Below, piece by piece: positions 45,962 to 54,638 of a DNA stretch of 64,000 nucleotides. The DNA lies in contig NZ_JAASAH010000002.1 of the NCBI RefSeq assembly GCF_012726235.1, positions 1 through 64,000 on the forward strand, in the 5' to 3' direction. The notes under the pieces were generated by a model. That model was not told the DNA's origin, did no database searches, and saw only the letters and a list, made by a program, of their open reading frames with translations. Every line of letters starts with the position of its first letter. Within the stretch, counting starts at the first letter, position 1. Both the position numbers and the translations under genes were made by a program. This DNA is from Streptomyces sp. HNM0574 (GTDB taxonomy: Bacteria; Actinomycetota; Actinomycetes; Streptomycetales; Streptomycetaceae).

Positions 45962-47095
45962 TCAGTCCCGCCCGTCCGGCGCGGACCGTGCGCACTTCCG
46001 GCGCAGCTCCTCCCGCCCGCGCTCCGTCAGACCCCCGTGCAGCCGGAGCCGTGCGATGCCCCCGTCCGGGAACACGTCGAGGCGTACGTGGGTGACCGCC
46101 GCAGGTGCGGAGAGGGCGAAGCGGTGCGGGGCGTCGGGCTCCAGCGCGGTGCGCGGCAGCAGTTCGCTCCACGTCTCACCCCCGTCGGCCGAGCCGTGCA
46201 GGGCGACCCAACCGGCCGCGTTGCCCTTGTAGTTGGCCGTGTCGATCTCGACGGCCCGGATCTCGCCCTCGGCGGCGAGGCGCAGCCGCACCCAGTCGTG
46301 CCCGGTGTCCCGCCTCCGGCGCACCTCCCAGCCGTCGTCCATCTTCAGCGAGATGCCGGGCAGGGTGATGTTGGCCGGGTCGGAGAAGAACCGGTCCGAG
46401 GCGTCCTCGACGCTGCATCCGTTCAGCGCGGAGCCCAGGTCGCTGGTGCCCAGCAGGTCCAGCCACGACGGATCGGGCACCACCTCGCCGTGCACCCGCA
46501 GCCGGGCGATGCCGCCGTCGGGGTACTGCCGGAGCCGCAGGTGCGTCCAGCGCCGGCCGTCGGCGACGGCGAAGCCGTTGGCGGAGTGCCCGTACACGCG
46601 GGTGGGCGGCAGGAGTTCGTGCCAGGTGACGTCGTCGGCGAGCAGCCGCTCGGGGCCCGGGGTGCCCTCGACGGCGGCGGCCTCCAGGGAGACGCGCTGC
46701 GGGTAGTTGCCGCGGAAGTGCGCGGTGTCGACGACGACTCCGTGGATCACGCCGGGGGCGCCCAGCCGGATCAGCGCCCAGTCGTGGTCGTCGGCGCCGG
46801 GGTGCGGGGAGCCGGCCCCGGGGCCTCGGCGGCGGCGGGTCTCCCAGCCGTCCATGACCTTGCCCTTGTGCGCGAAGGCGGTGGGGTCGAACCGGGCGGG
46901 GCCGGGCTTGAGGAGGTTCTCGCGCTCGGCGAAGAACTCGTCGTTGGCGGCAATGACACCGGCGCCGAACCGCCGGTCGGCGAGGTCGGCCAGCCGGGTG
47001 AAGTCCTCCCCGGAGGGGCCGGTTCCGATGCGGTCGGTGTAGTCGGCGTAGGGGTCGCCGGAGCGGTAGGGCTGAGCGTCGTAGGAGTGCGTCAC
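45962..47095 (-). CDS. alc: Allantoicase
   Basis: 377 aa with two internal allantoicase repeats: FDPTAFAHKGKVMDGWETRR plus DWALIRLG and a second MDDGWEVRRRRDTGHDWVRLRLA; each has an HLRL/HVRLDVFPDGGIARLR-like strand. It hydrolyses allantoate to ureidoglycolate and urea in purine nitrogen salvage. No allantoinase or other ureide gene is next to it. GTG start at 47095 with AAAGG upstream. A palindrome ~100 nt upstream may be its operator. Confidence 0.93.
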   Translation of the reverse strand: MTHSYDAQPYRSGDPYADYTDRIGTGPSGEDFTRLADLADRRFGAGVIAANDEFFAERENLLKPGPARFDPTAFAHKGKVMDGWETRRRRGPGAGSPHPGADDHDWALIRLGAPGVIHGVVVDTAHFRGNYPQRVSLEAAAVEGTPGPERLLADDVTWHELLPPTRVYGHSANGFAVADGRRWTHLRLRQYPDGGIARLRVHGEVVPDPSWLDLLGTSDLGSALNGCSVEDASDRFFSDPANITLPGISLKMDDGWEVRRRRDTGHDWVRLRLAAEGEIRAVEIDTANYKGNAAGWVALHGSADGGETWSELLPRTALEPDAPHRFALSAPAAVTHVRLDVFPDGGIARLRLHGGLTERGREELRRKCARSAPDGRD

Positions 47096-47191
47096 CTGGG
47101 ACCTTTCCGTCGGGTCTGCGGTCGTCCGTGGACGTCTACGACCCTGGCAGCGGCCGAGCTGTCAGGTCCATCGAAACAATCCACCGGCGCC

Positions 47192-47208
47192 GTTCAGCCG
47201 AACTGAAC
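47192..47208 (-). promoter_or_regulatory. Palindrome upstream of alc
   Basis: GTTCAG-CCGAA-CTGAAC: perfect 6-bp arms, 5-nt spacer, 97-113 nt before the alc start. A candidate operator for a ureide/nitrogen regulator; the identity is not assigned. Confidence 0.4.
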
Positions 47209-47241
47209 ATTCGAGGCGGCACGCACTACGCCGGGAAAAAC

Positions 47242-47276
47242 GTCGAGGACGCCCCCGGTGCGGGGGCGTCCTCGAC
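47242..47276 (-). terminator. Intrinsic terminator with U-tract
   Basis: 15-bp perfect stem (47242-47256 with 47262-47276, core GAGGACGCCCCC), followed on the minus strand by GTTTTTC. A textbook terminator for the gene ending at 47315. Confidence 0.9.
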
Positions 47277-47314
47277 CTATGAAGGTCTGGTCCGGTGTCC
47301 CGGGATCCTGCGAC

Positions 47315-47554
47315 TCAGCCCTGCTTCTTGCGGGACTTGTCGCCCACGGCCACCAGGCCGGCGATCACCAGGAACAGGACGATGGGTGTCACGACATAGA
47401 GGCCGAGTGTCTCGATCACACTCAGGCCCGGACCGGGGTCGTCGCCATCGTCTCGCGTGAGCGCGAAGGCGGGAGACGACAGCAGCATCAGCAGCGCGGA
47501 GCCGGCCGTCACGGTGCCGGCGCGCAGGGCGTTTTTGTTGACCTTGTTGCTCAC
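47315..47554 (-). CDS. Small secreted/membrane protein
   Basis: 79 aa from a GTG (MSNKVNKNALRAG). A signal-like N-terminus (TVTAGSALLMLLSSPAFA) ending in an AxA-type site, an acidic stretch DDGDDPGPG, and a membrane helix (LYVVTPIVLFLVIAGLVAV) with a basic DKSRKKQG tail. The layout resembles small type I membrane proteins of Streptomyces. Function unknown. It lies 53 nt past the malQ stop and could be cotranscribed. Confidence 0.75.
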   Translation of the reverse strand: MSNKVNKNALRAGTVTAGSALLMLLSSPAFALTRDDGDDPGPGLSVIETLGLYVVTPIVLFLVIAGLVAVGDKSRKKQG

Positions 47555-47607
47555 GCAGTCAACATATCCGACGCCCTCGGGGCCCGCGCGACCGGGTGCC
47601 CCCTGGG

Positions 47608-49695
47608 TCACCTCAGGGCGTCCCGCACGTCCGCGAGCAGCGCGTGCGCACGCGGCGAGGCGGCCAGGTCCTCCAGGCTCACGGGGCGTCCGTCCGCATC
47701 GGCCACGGGGAGGCGCCAGTTGGGGTACTCGCTGCTGGTCCCCGGCAGGTTCTGCGGACGCCGGTCACCCACGGCGTCCGGCAGCCAGACGCCGAGCATC
47801 CGGGCCGGGGTCCGGGCGAGGAACCGGTACGCGGCCCGCACCTCGCCCTCCTCGTCGCCGACGCCCTCCGGCAGCAGCCCCAGCCGGACGAAATGGCTGA
47901 GCCACTCGGCCACTTCGGAACTGTCCGCGCACCGCTCCTCGGACAGCGTGCGCGAGAGCAGCCCGAGCCGGTGCCGCAGCGCGACGTGTTCGCCCGTGAG
48001 CCGCGCGGCGGTACTGGGCAGATCGTGCGTCGTCACCGTGGCCAGACAGTCGGCCCGCCAGTCCGCCGGGGCAAGCGGCTCGGCCTCGCCGCCCGGGGAG
48101 GCCGAGGCGTAGTCGCGCTCGAACCAGAGCACCGAGGTCCCCATGGCACCGCGCCGGGCCAGGTCCTCCCGTATCCCCGACTCGACCGTCCCGAGGTCCT
48201 CGCCGATGACGGCCGCGTCCGCGCGGTGCGCGGCCAGCGCGAGGCAGCCGAACATCGCCTCCGAGTCGTAGCGCACGTAACAGCCCTCGGTGGCCTTCCG
48301 GCCCTCCGGGATCCACCAGAGCCTGGAGTGCCCCATCACGTGGTCGACGCGCAGCGCACCGGTGTGCCGCAGCTGCCCCGCGAGGACCTCGCGGTACGCC
48401 GCGTACCCGGTGCGCGCCAGCGCGTCGGGGCGCCACGGGGGAAGCCCCCAGTCCTGTCCGTGCGGGTTGAACGCGTCCGGCGGGGCGCCGACGGACATGC
48501 CGGACGCGAAGACCTGCTGCTGCGCCCAGGCGTCCGCCCCGTGCGGATGGACGCCGACCGCGAGGTCGTGCACCAGGCCGACGGGCATGCCCGCCTCCCT
48601 GGCGGTCCGCTGCGCGCGCTCCAGCTGCTCGTCGGCGAGCCAGGCGAGCCGGCAGTGGAAGTCGACGCGCTCCATGTGCTCGCCGCGGGCCCGCGCGGTG
48701 CGCGCCGAGCGCGGGTCGTCCAGGCCCTGCGGCCAGTCGCGCCAGTCGGGGCCGTGCAGCTCGGCCAGCGCGCACCAGGTGGCGTGGTCCTCCAGCGCCG
48801 TGCCCTGCTCGGCGAGGTAGTCGCAGTAGGCGGCGCGGCGGCCGGGCGGGAGCGGGACGCGGTGGACGAGTGCGAGGGCCTCCCGCTTGAGCGCCCACAC
48901 GGCGTCCCGGTCGATGTGCGCCCCGCCCTCCAGCACGCCGGCGCGGAGCGCGTCGGCCCGGGCGAGGAGCGCGCCCGCCCGCTCCCGGTCCGCGCCCCGC
49001 AGCGCGCCGTACTCGGGCACGTCCTCGACCCGCAGGTGCACCGGGTCGGGATAGCGCCGCGAGGAGGGCCGGTACGGGGACGGGTCCGAGGGGGCTCCCG
49101 CGGCGCCGGGGACGGCGGCGTGCAGCGGGTTGAGCTGGAGGAAGTCGGCGCCGAGGGTGCGGCCCGACCAGTCGGCGAGGTCGGCCAGATCGGCGAGGTC
49201 GCCCATCCCCCAGGACCGGGAGGACAGCACGGAGTAGAGCTGGACGAGCAGTCCGTAACCGCGCCCCGCTCCCGCGCGGGTGCGCGGCGCGGGGAAGCCG
49301 TCGGGCGCGGCGATCAGGGTGGCGTGCGCGGCGCGGCCGTCCGGCGCCTGGGCCCGCAGGCTGTGCACGCCGGGGGGCAGCTTCACGCCGGGGCCCCAGT
49401 CGAGGGTCTCGCCGCTCTCGGCCAGGACGCGGAGGACGGTCCCGTCCGGGAACGAGGGCAGCGTGTGGCGGCCGGAGCCGGTGCGCAGCACCACGGTGGG
49501 CGGCAGGAGGCGCAGCGCGTCCTGCTCGTGGCGCTCCAGGGCCGCGCGCAGCGCCCTGGGCGTGGACGCGTCGACCCCGAGGGCCGCGAGCGCGGCGACG
49601 ACCGTGTCGTCGGGAACCTCCACGGTCCGGCCGGGGGCCGGAGCGTAGGACGTGGCGACGCCGTGCGCCGCCGCGAGCCGCGCCAGGCGGCTCAT
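47608..49695 (-). CDS. malQ: 4-alpha-glucanotransferase (amylomaltase)
   Basis: 695 aa, GH77. An N-terminal extension (~160 aa) common in actinobacteria precedes the barrel. Catalytic motifs: ALRVDHVMGHSRLWWIPEG (Asp nucleophile), AAVIGEDLGTVESGI (Glu acid/base) and TTHDLPSTAARL (Asp stabiliser). It disproportionates maltodextrins in glycogen and maltose metabolism. Its ATG overlaps the stop of the upstream small ORF (TGATG). Confidence 0.95.
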   Translation of the reverse strand: MSRLARLAAAHGVATSYAPAPGRTVEVPDDTVVAALAALGVDASTPRALRAALERHEQDALRLLPPTVVLRTGSGRHTLPSFPDGTVLRVLAESGETLDWGPGVKLPPGVHSLRAQAPDGRAAHATLIAAPDGFPAPRTRAGAGRGYGLLVQLYSVLSSRSWGMGDLADLADLADWSGRTLGADFLQLNPLHAAVPGAAGAPSDPSPYRPSSRRYPDPVHLRVEDVPEYGALRGADRERAGALLARADALRAGVLEGGAHIDRDAVWALKREALALVHRVPLPPGRRAAYCDYLAEQGTALEDHATWCALAELHGPDWRDWPQGLDDPRSARTARARGEHMERVDFHCRLAWLADEQLERAQRTAREAGMPVGLVHDLAVGVHPHGADAWAQQQVFASGMSVGAPPDAFNPHGQDWGLPPWRPDALARTGYAAYREVLAGQLRHTGALRVDHVMGHSRLWWIPEGRKATEGCYVRYDSEAMFGCLALAAHRADAAVIGEDLGTVESGIREDLARRGAMGTSVLWFERDYASASPGGEAEPLAPADWRADCLATVTTHDLPSTAARLTGEHVALRHRLGLLSRTLSEERCADSSEVAEWLSHFVRLGLLPEGVGDEEGEVRAAYRFLARTPARMLGVWLPDAVGDRRPQNLPGTSSEYPNWRLPVADADGRPVSLEDLAASPRAHALLADVRDALR

Positions 49696-49970
49696 CAGAT
49701 GTCCGAGGACTCCGTGCCGAAGCCGGTGCCGGTGGGCTCACTGGTGAGCGGCAGCTCGGCGAGGGGCGGCTCGCTCGTCAGCGGAGCGACGTCGGCGAGC
49801 GGGGGTTCGCTGGTGAGCGGTGCTTCGAAGCAGCCGCAGGAGCACGAGCCGTCCAGTCCGGAGTCGGGGTCGGACACACCGGACAGGGCTACCGGCCCGT
49901 GCCCCTGTTTGGACAGCGTCTGCTGCGGGAGCGGAGTCAGGGCGGACATCAGAAGTGCGGACGCGGCCAC
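49695..49970 (-). CDS. Small Cys-cluster / PLTSEP-repeat peptide coupled to malQ
   Basis: 91 aa, no family recognised. GTG start with GGAGG at ideal 6-nt spacing and coding-like third positions. A short hydrophobic N-terminus (AASALLMSALTPLP), a CSCGC cluster (Cys43, 45, 47) and three PLTSEP units at 51-56, 63-68 and 74-79, linked by PLAD/PLAE spacers. Its stop overlaps the malQ start, so translation is coupled. It could be a leader peptide, a regulator of malQ or a secreted peptide; nothing decides this. Confidence 0.65.
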   Translation of the reverse strand: MAASALLMSALTPLPQQTLSKQGHGPVALSGVSDPDSGLDGSCSCGCFEAPLTSEPPLADVAPLTSEPPLAELPLTSEPTGTGFGTESSDI

Positions 49971-50353
49971 GACGGGCCTCCGTTCGTCGACATCAGGCGG
50001 TCACGACTCGCCATACCCATTCGGCGGCCGCGCAGACGTACCCGGCGGGGGAACGTGGTCCAGCTCACTCCCCGGCGGCAGGAAAAATCCACGGCGGCGG
50101 ACCGTACGGAGCGAAGAGACACGATCATATCGGGCATCCCGCGCCACTATTTGCGGAGGGGTGGCCGAGGGTCACGCTGAGCGAGCAGCCGCGCCGGTCG
50201 AGTGTTCACCGCCGGTACGCCCGGCACGCGACGGGCCGACATGTGTGCTCCACGAATGAGGCGCATGCACCCGATCCTCACATTGACACCCACAACCCGC
50301 TGGTGATGGGCTCACAGCCGATTGGCGCTCTTCTGGCCTCGGGGAGGAAGCAA
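49971..50353. other. Divergent regulatory region
   Basis: 383 nt between the small malQ-linked ORF (minus) and the GH84-like gene (plus). It is less GC-rich than the genes. A weak DasR-like element is at 50054-50069. No gene is supportable here. Confidence 0.4.
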
Positions 50354-53300
50354 GTGGGCACAGCGTCACGCGGAGGGGTACGGCGCCGGGCGGGCGCCAC
50401 TGCCGTCGCGGCGGCATTCATCGGCGGGCTGCTCTCGGGAGCACCGGCGGCGCAGGCGGCACCGCCACCCGCGCCGGACGGCGCCGCGGCGAACGCACCG
50501 GAGGAGGACACCGGCACGGCGAGCGGCCTGCCCTCCGTCTGGCCGCGCCCCCAGTCGATACGCGCGCAGGGCGCGTTCGTACCGGTGGGCCGGGAGGTCA
50601 CGCTCGTCGCCGACGCGGACGCGGACGAGGCGGCGCTGGAGGTGCTCCGTTCCGCGCTGCGCGAGGCCGGCGCCCGCAGCGTGCACGACTCCACCCCCGA
50701 CGAGGCGCCAACCGGCGCCCCCGGCCGCGGACTTGTCGTCCGCGCGGGCAGCGAGTCCGCCGCGGCGGCCCTGCGCGCGCTGAAGGCGCCCGCGAAGGGC
50801 GACCTCCCGGCGGGCGGCTACCGCCTCGCCGTGGGCCGCGCCCCGGACGGCGAGCGGGAGCGGGACACCGTCGCGCTCGAAGGCACGGACGGCGCGGGGC
50901 TGTTCCACGCCGCGCAGACCCTGCGCCAGCTGATCACCGCCCGGGAGGGCAGCACCGGCTTCGCCGGCGCCACCGTCCGCGACTGGCCCACCGCCGCCGT
51001 CCGCGGCGTCACCGAGGGCTTCTACGGGCAGTCCTGGTCGCAGCGCGAACGGCTCTCCCAGCTCGACTTCCTGGGCCGCACGAAGCAGAACCGCTATCTG
51101 TACGCGCCGGGTGACGACCCGTTCCGCCAGGCGACGCGGTGGCGCGACCCGTACCCGGCCGGACAGCGCGCCGAGTTCCGCGCGCTGGCCGAGCGGGCCC
51201 GCGCCAACCACGTGACCCTCGGCTGGGCCGTCTCGCCCGGGCAGGGCCTCTGCTTCTCCTCCGAGGACGACCGTAAGGCGCTGCTGCGCAAGGTGGACTC
51301 CATGCGGGCGCTGGGATTCACCGCGTTCCAGCTCCAGTTCGAGGACGTCAGCTACAGCGAATGGCACTGCGGGGACGACGCCGACACCTACGGCTCGGGC
51401 CCCGGCGCCGCCGCCAGGGCGCACGCGGAACTGGCCAACGAGGTCGCCCGCCACCTGGCCGAGCGGCACCCGGACGCGGAACCGCTGTCCGTGATGCCGA
51501 CGGAGTACTACCAGAAGGGCGCAACGGAGTACCGCACGGCGCTCGCGGACAAGCTGGACGACGGCGTGGAGGTCGCGTGGACGGGCGTGGGCGTCGTCCC
51601 GCGCACCATCACGGGGCGTGAACTCGCCGGCGCACGGGAGGCGTTCCAGCAGCACCCCCTCGTCACGATGGACAACTACCCCGTCAACGACTGGGCGCAG
51701 GACCGCATCTTCCTCGGCCCCTACCGCGGCCGGGAGCCCGCCGTGGCCGCCGGTTCGGCCGGGCTGCTCACCAACGCGATGAAGCAGCCCACCGCTTCCC
51801 GCATCCCGCTGTTCACCGCCGCCGACTACGCCTGGAACCCGAGGGGTTACCGGCCGGACGCCTCCTGGCGGGCCGCGATCGACGACCTCGCGGGCGGCCC
51901 GGCGGCCGAGCCCCGGGTGCGCGAGGCCGTGCGGGCGCTCGCGGGCAACGACGCCTCGTCCGTCCTCGGCGGCGAGGAATCGGCGTACCTGCGGCCCCTG
52001 ATGGACGACTTCTGGTCCGCGTACGAGAGCCACGACCGCGCGGGGCTGCGCCGCGCCGCCGGCCGGCTGGAGGACGCCTACCGCACGATGCGCGAGGCCG
52101 GCGACCACGTGCCCGAGGAGCTGCGCCGCGAAGTGCAGCCCTGGCTGGAGGAGTTGGCGCTGCACGGAGAGGCCGGGCAGCAGGCCGTGGCGATGCTGCT
52201 GGCCCAGTCCCGCGGTGACGGGGCGGCGGCCTGGCGCGCGCAGCACGCACTGCGGGAGTCGCGCGGCGCGATCGCGAAGGGCCCGGCGACGGTCGGCAAG
52301 GGCGTCCTGTCCGCCTTCACCGACAAGGCGCTGAAGGCCGCCGACAAGTGGACCGGCGTCCCCGGCGGCGCCGACGGCCTCACCAAGAAGGACGGCCCCG
52401 GGAAGGAGAAGCGGGACGCCTTCGGCAAGGGCACCACCGTGGACGCGGCGCCCCGGGCCCGCGAGGGCTCCTCGGCCGCCGACGCGGTCGACGGGGACCC
52501 GTCCACCGCGTACCGCAGCGCCACCGCGCCCGCCACCGGCTGGTTCACCTCGGGACGCGCACGGCCCGGGATCGCCCCCGCCGCGCCGGGGCGCGACCCG
52601 TCGGCGCCCGGCTCGCTCACCGTGCGGCTGCCCGAGCCCCGGCGGCTCTCCGCCGTCTCCGTCCTCACCGAGCCGGGCTCCGGCACCCGCGCGGACATCG
52701 AGGCGCACGTCCCCGGCGAGGGCTGGCGGCGGCTCGGCGCGCTCTCCGGCAGCGGCTGGACGCAGGCCGGGGCGGACACCCGCGCCGACGCGCTGCGGCT
52801 GTCCTGGACGAAGGGCTCCGCCGCACCCGTCGTCAACGAGATCACCCCCTGGTACGCGGACACCCCCGAGGCGTCCCTCGCACTGTCCGAGAAGGAGGTG
52901 TACGTGCCGATCGGCGGCGAGCCGGCCGAACTCTCCGCCGAACTCGGCGCACAGCGCCCGGGAAACGTCCGCGACCGCATCCGCGCCTCGGCCCCCGAGG
53001 GCTTCACCGTGCACACCCCGGAACGCACCACCGTCCCGCGCGGCGGGACGGCCTCCAGCCCGGTCCGGATCGCGGCCGGGAAGTCGGCCGAGCCGGGAGA
53101 GCACCGCGTCACGCTGTCCTTCGGCGGCGAGAAGCGCACCGTCACCGTGCACGCGTACCCGAAGCCGGACGGGCCCGACCTGGCGCGGGAGGCGCGGGCG
53201 ACGTCCTCGGCCGACGAGACGGCCGACTTCCCGGCCCGCGCCGTCAACGACGGCCGGAGGGACACCCGTTGGTCCTCCCCCGCGAAGGACGGCGAGTGGG

Positions 53301-53728
53301 TGCAGCTGGAGCTGGCGAAGCCCGCGCGGGTGGGCGAGGTGGTGCTGTGGTGGCAGGACGCCCACGCCGAGCGGTACCGCGTGCAGTTCTCGTCGGACGG
53401 CAAGCGCTGGCGCACCGCGGCGACCGTGCGGGACAGCGGCGGCGGCCGGGAGTCCGTGCGCGTCCCGTCCGGCGAGAAGACCCGCTACATCCGGGTGCAG
53501 GGCGACGAACGGGCCACCGAGTTCGGGTACTCGCTGTGGGCGGTGGAGGCGTACGGCCCCCGGAAGGCGTCCCGGAACGCGCACGGCTCCGCCGGGAAGC
53601 ACACCGGCCGTCCCGCGGACCACGCGGGCAAGGGACGGGGCGCCCCGGAGGACGCGCGGGCCCGGGAGCGGCACGGGACGGAGCAGCCGGGCAACTCCGG
53701 TGCGGGGCACGGCGCGGGCGGCGGCTGA
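50354..53728 (+). CDS. Secreted GH84-family beta-N-acetylglucosaminidase-like protein
   Basis: 1124 aa. GTG at 50354 has GAGGAAG at 5-nt spacing; Sec signal to about residue 36 (AVAAAFIGGLLSGAPAAQA). Domains: GH20b-like alpha/beta (~60-205), GH84 barrel (~215-500; RGVTEGFYGQSWSQRERL, NRYLYAPGDDP, FQLQFEDVSYSEWHC), a helical region, discoidin-like domain (~720-830), an NEW3-like domain (~870-960) and a C-terminal F5/8 type C domain (~970-1070). Classical GH84 enzymes use Asp-Asp where this has E330-D331. It probably acts on extracellular GlcNAc polymers or glycoconjugates. It ends in a basic Gly/His tail. Confidence 0.88.
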   Translation: MGTASRGGVRRRAGATAVAAAFIGGLLSGAPAAQAAPPPAPDGAAANAPEEDTGTASGLPSVWPRPQSIRAQGAFVPVGREVTLVADADADEAALEVLRSALREAGARSVHDSTPDEAPTGAPGRGLVVRAGSESAAAALRALKAPAKGDLPAGGYRLAVGRAPDGERERDTVALEGTDGAGLFHAAQTLRQLITAREGSTGFAGATVRDWPTAAVRGVTEGFYGQSWSQRERLSQLDFLGRTKQNRYLYAPGDDPFRQATRWRDPYPAGQRAEFRALAERARANHVTLGWAVSPGQGLCFSSEDDRKALLRKVDSMRALGFTAFQLQFEDVSYSEWHCGDDADTYGSGPGAAARAHAELANEVARHLAERHPDAEPLSVMPTEYYQKGATEYRTALADKLDDGVEVAWTGVGVVPRTITGRELAGAREAFQQHPLVTMDNYPVNDWAQDRIFLGPYRGREPAVAAGSAGLLTNAMKQPTASRIPLFTAADYAWNPRGYRPDASWRAAIDDLAGGPAAEPRVREAVRALAGNDASSVLGGEESAYLRPLMDDFWSAYESHDRAGLRRAAGRLEDAYRTMREAGDHVPEELRREVQPWLEELALHGEAGQQAVAMLLAQSRGDGAAAWRAQHALRESRGAIAKGPATVGKGVLSAFTDKALKAADKWTGVPGGADGLTKKDGPGKEKRDAFGKGTTVDAAPRAREGSSAADAVDGDPSTAYRSATAPATGWFTSGRARPGIAPAAPGRDPSAPGSLTVRLPEPRRLSAVSVLTEPGSGTRADIEAHVPGEGWRRLGALSGSGWTQAGADTRADALRLSWTKGSAAPVVNEITPWYADTPEASLALSEKEVYVPIGGEPAELSAELGAQRPGNVRDRIRASAPEGFTVHTPERTTVPRGGTASSPVRIAAGKSAEPGEHRVTLSFGGEKRTVTVHAYPKPDGPDLAREARATSSADETADFPARAVNDGRRDTRWSSPAKDGEWVQLELAKPARVGEVVLWWQDAHAERYRVQFSSDGKRWRTAATVRDSGGGRESVRVPSGEKTRYIRVQGDERATEFGYSLWAVEAYGPRKASRNAHGSAGKHTGRPADHAGKGRGAPEDARARERHGTEQPGNSGAGHGAGGG

Positions 53729-53746
53729 GCCCTCGCGAGGGGACGG

Positions 53747-53786
53747 CCGGGCCCGGTGGCGCGCGGTGCGGCGGCCACCGGCCCGG
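53747..53786. terminator. Terminator between GH84-like and HNH genes
   Basis: Imperfect stem of CCGGGCCCGGTGGC (53747-53760) with GCCACCGGCCCGG (53774-53786, one base bulged). Genes converge here. Confidence 0.6.
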
Positions 53787-53804
53787 ACATGACGAAGCCC
53801 GGAC

Positions 53805-54344
53805 TCAGGCAGGTGATCTGCCTTCGATCCGGGCCAGGGCGTCGTCCGCTCCGTATGGCTGGAGATAGGGCATCCAGCGCGGGTCCCTGTGTCCCGTGCC
53901 GATGATCCTCCAGGCCAGTCCGGAGGGGGGTGCGGGTTGATGGCGCAACCGCCAGCCGATCTCGGCGACGTGTTTGTCCGCCTTGACGTGGTTGCAGCGA
54001 CGGCAGGCCGCGACCACGTTCTCCCAGATGTGCTGTCCGCCGCGACTGCGCGGGATCACGTGGTCGACGCTGGTTGCGACACCACCGCAGTACGCGCACC
54101 TGCCGCCGTCCCTGGCGAACAGGGCGCGGCGCGTCAGCGGCACGGCACCGCGGAAGGGCACCTTCACGAACCGCTTGAGGCGGACGACGCTGGGGGCGGG
54201 TATGACATGGGTCGCGCTGTGCATCAGGGCGCCGGAGTCCTCGAGACTGACAGCCTTGTCGTTGAGTACGAGGATGAGCGCGCGGCGAAGCGGTACGACG
54301 CCGAGCGGCTCGTACGACGCGTTGAGGACCAGGACATGCGGCAC
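53805..54344 (-). CDS. HNH endonuclease
   Basis: 179 aa. HNH domain RDGGRCAYCGGVATSVDHV followed by IPRSRGGQHIWENVVAACRRCN: CxxC, DH, N and CxxC zinc ligands all present. N-terminal VLVLNASYEPLGVVPLRRAL is typical of the chromosomal HNH protein found throughout actinobacteria. GTG at 54344 with GGAGG 7-8 nt upstream. The biological role is unknown; it is not within any visible mobile element. Confidence 0.9.
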   Translation of the reverse strand: MPHVLVLNASYEPLGVVPLRRALILVLNDKAVSLEDSGALMHSATHVIPAPSVVRLKRFVKVPFRGAVPLTRRALFARDGGRCAYCGGVATSVDHVIPRSRGGQHIWENVVAACRRCNHVKADKHVAEIGWRLRHQPAPPSGLAWRIIGTGHRDPRWMPYLQPYGADDALARIEGRSPA

Positions 54345-54638
54345 GGTGCCTCCAGTTCCGTCGGCGGCGCGTGGCTCGCGCCGGGACGATCTCTCCTCAG
54401 TGTGTCCCGTGTCCCTGCGACTTCGCCACCACGACCACGTCACGCACTGAGCGTGTTTTCAGCCACACCCTCTTCATCCCCCGCATCGCGGGTTTCCTCC
54501 CTCCAACATGGGGATGTGCGGGGCGGGATCGGGTTCAGCGCGGCCCCTGACCGCCATTTGTGAAGGACGTGCGCCGTTAGTGTGGTCGCACGTTCGCGAC
54601 GGCCCCCCGGCGGACGCGCCCGCACGGAAGGTACTGCT

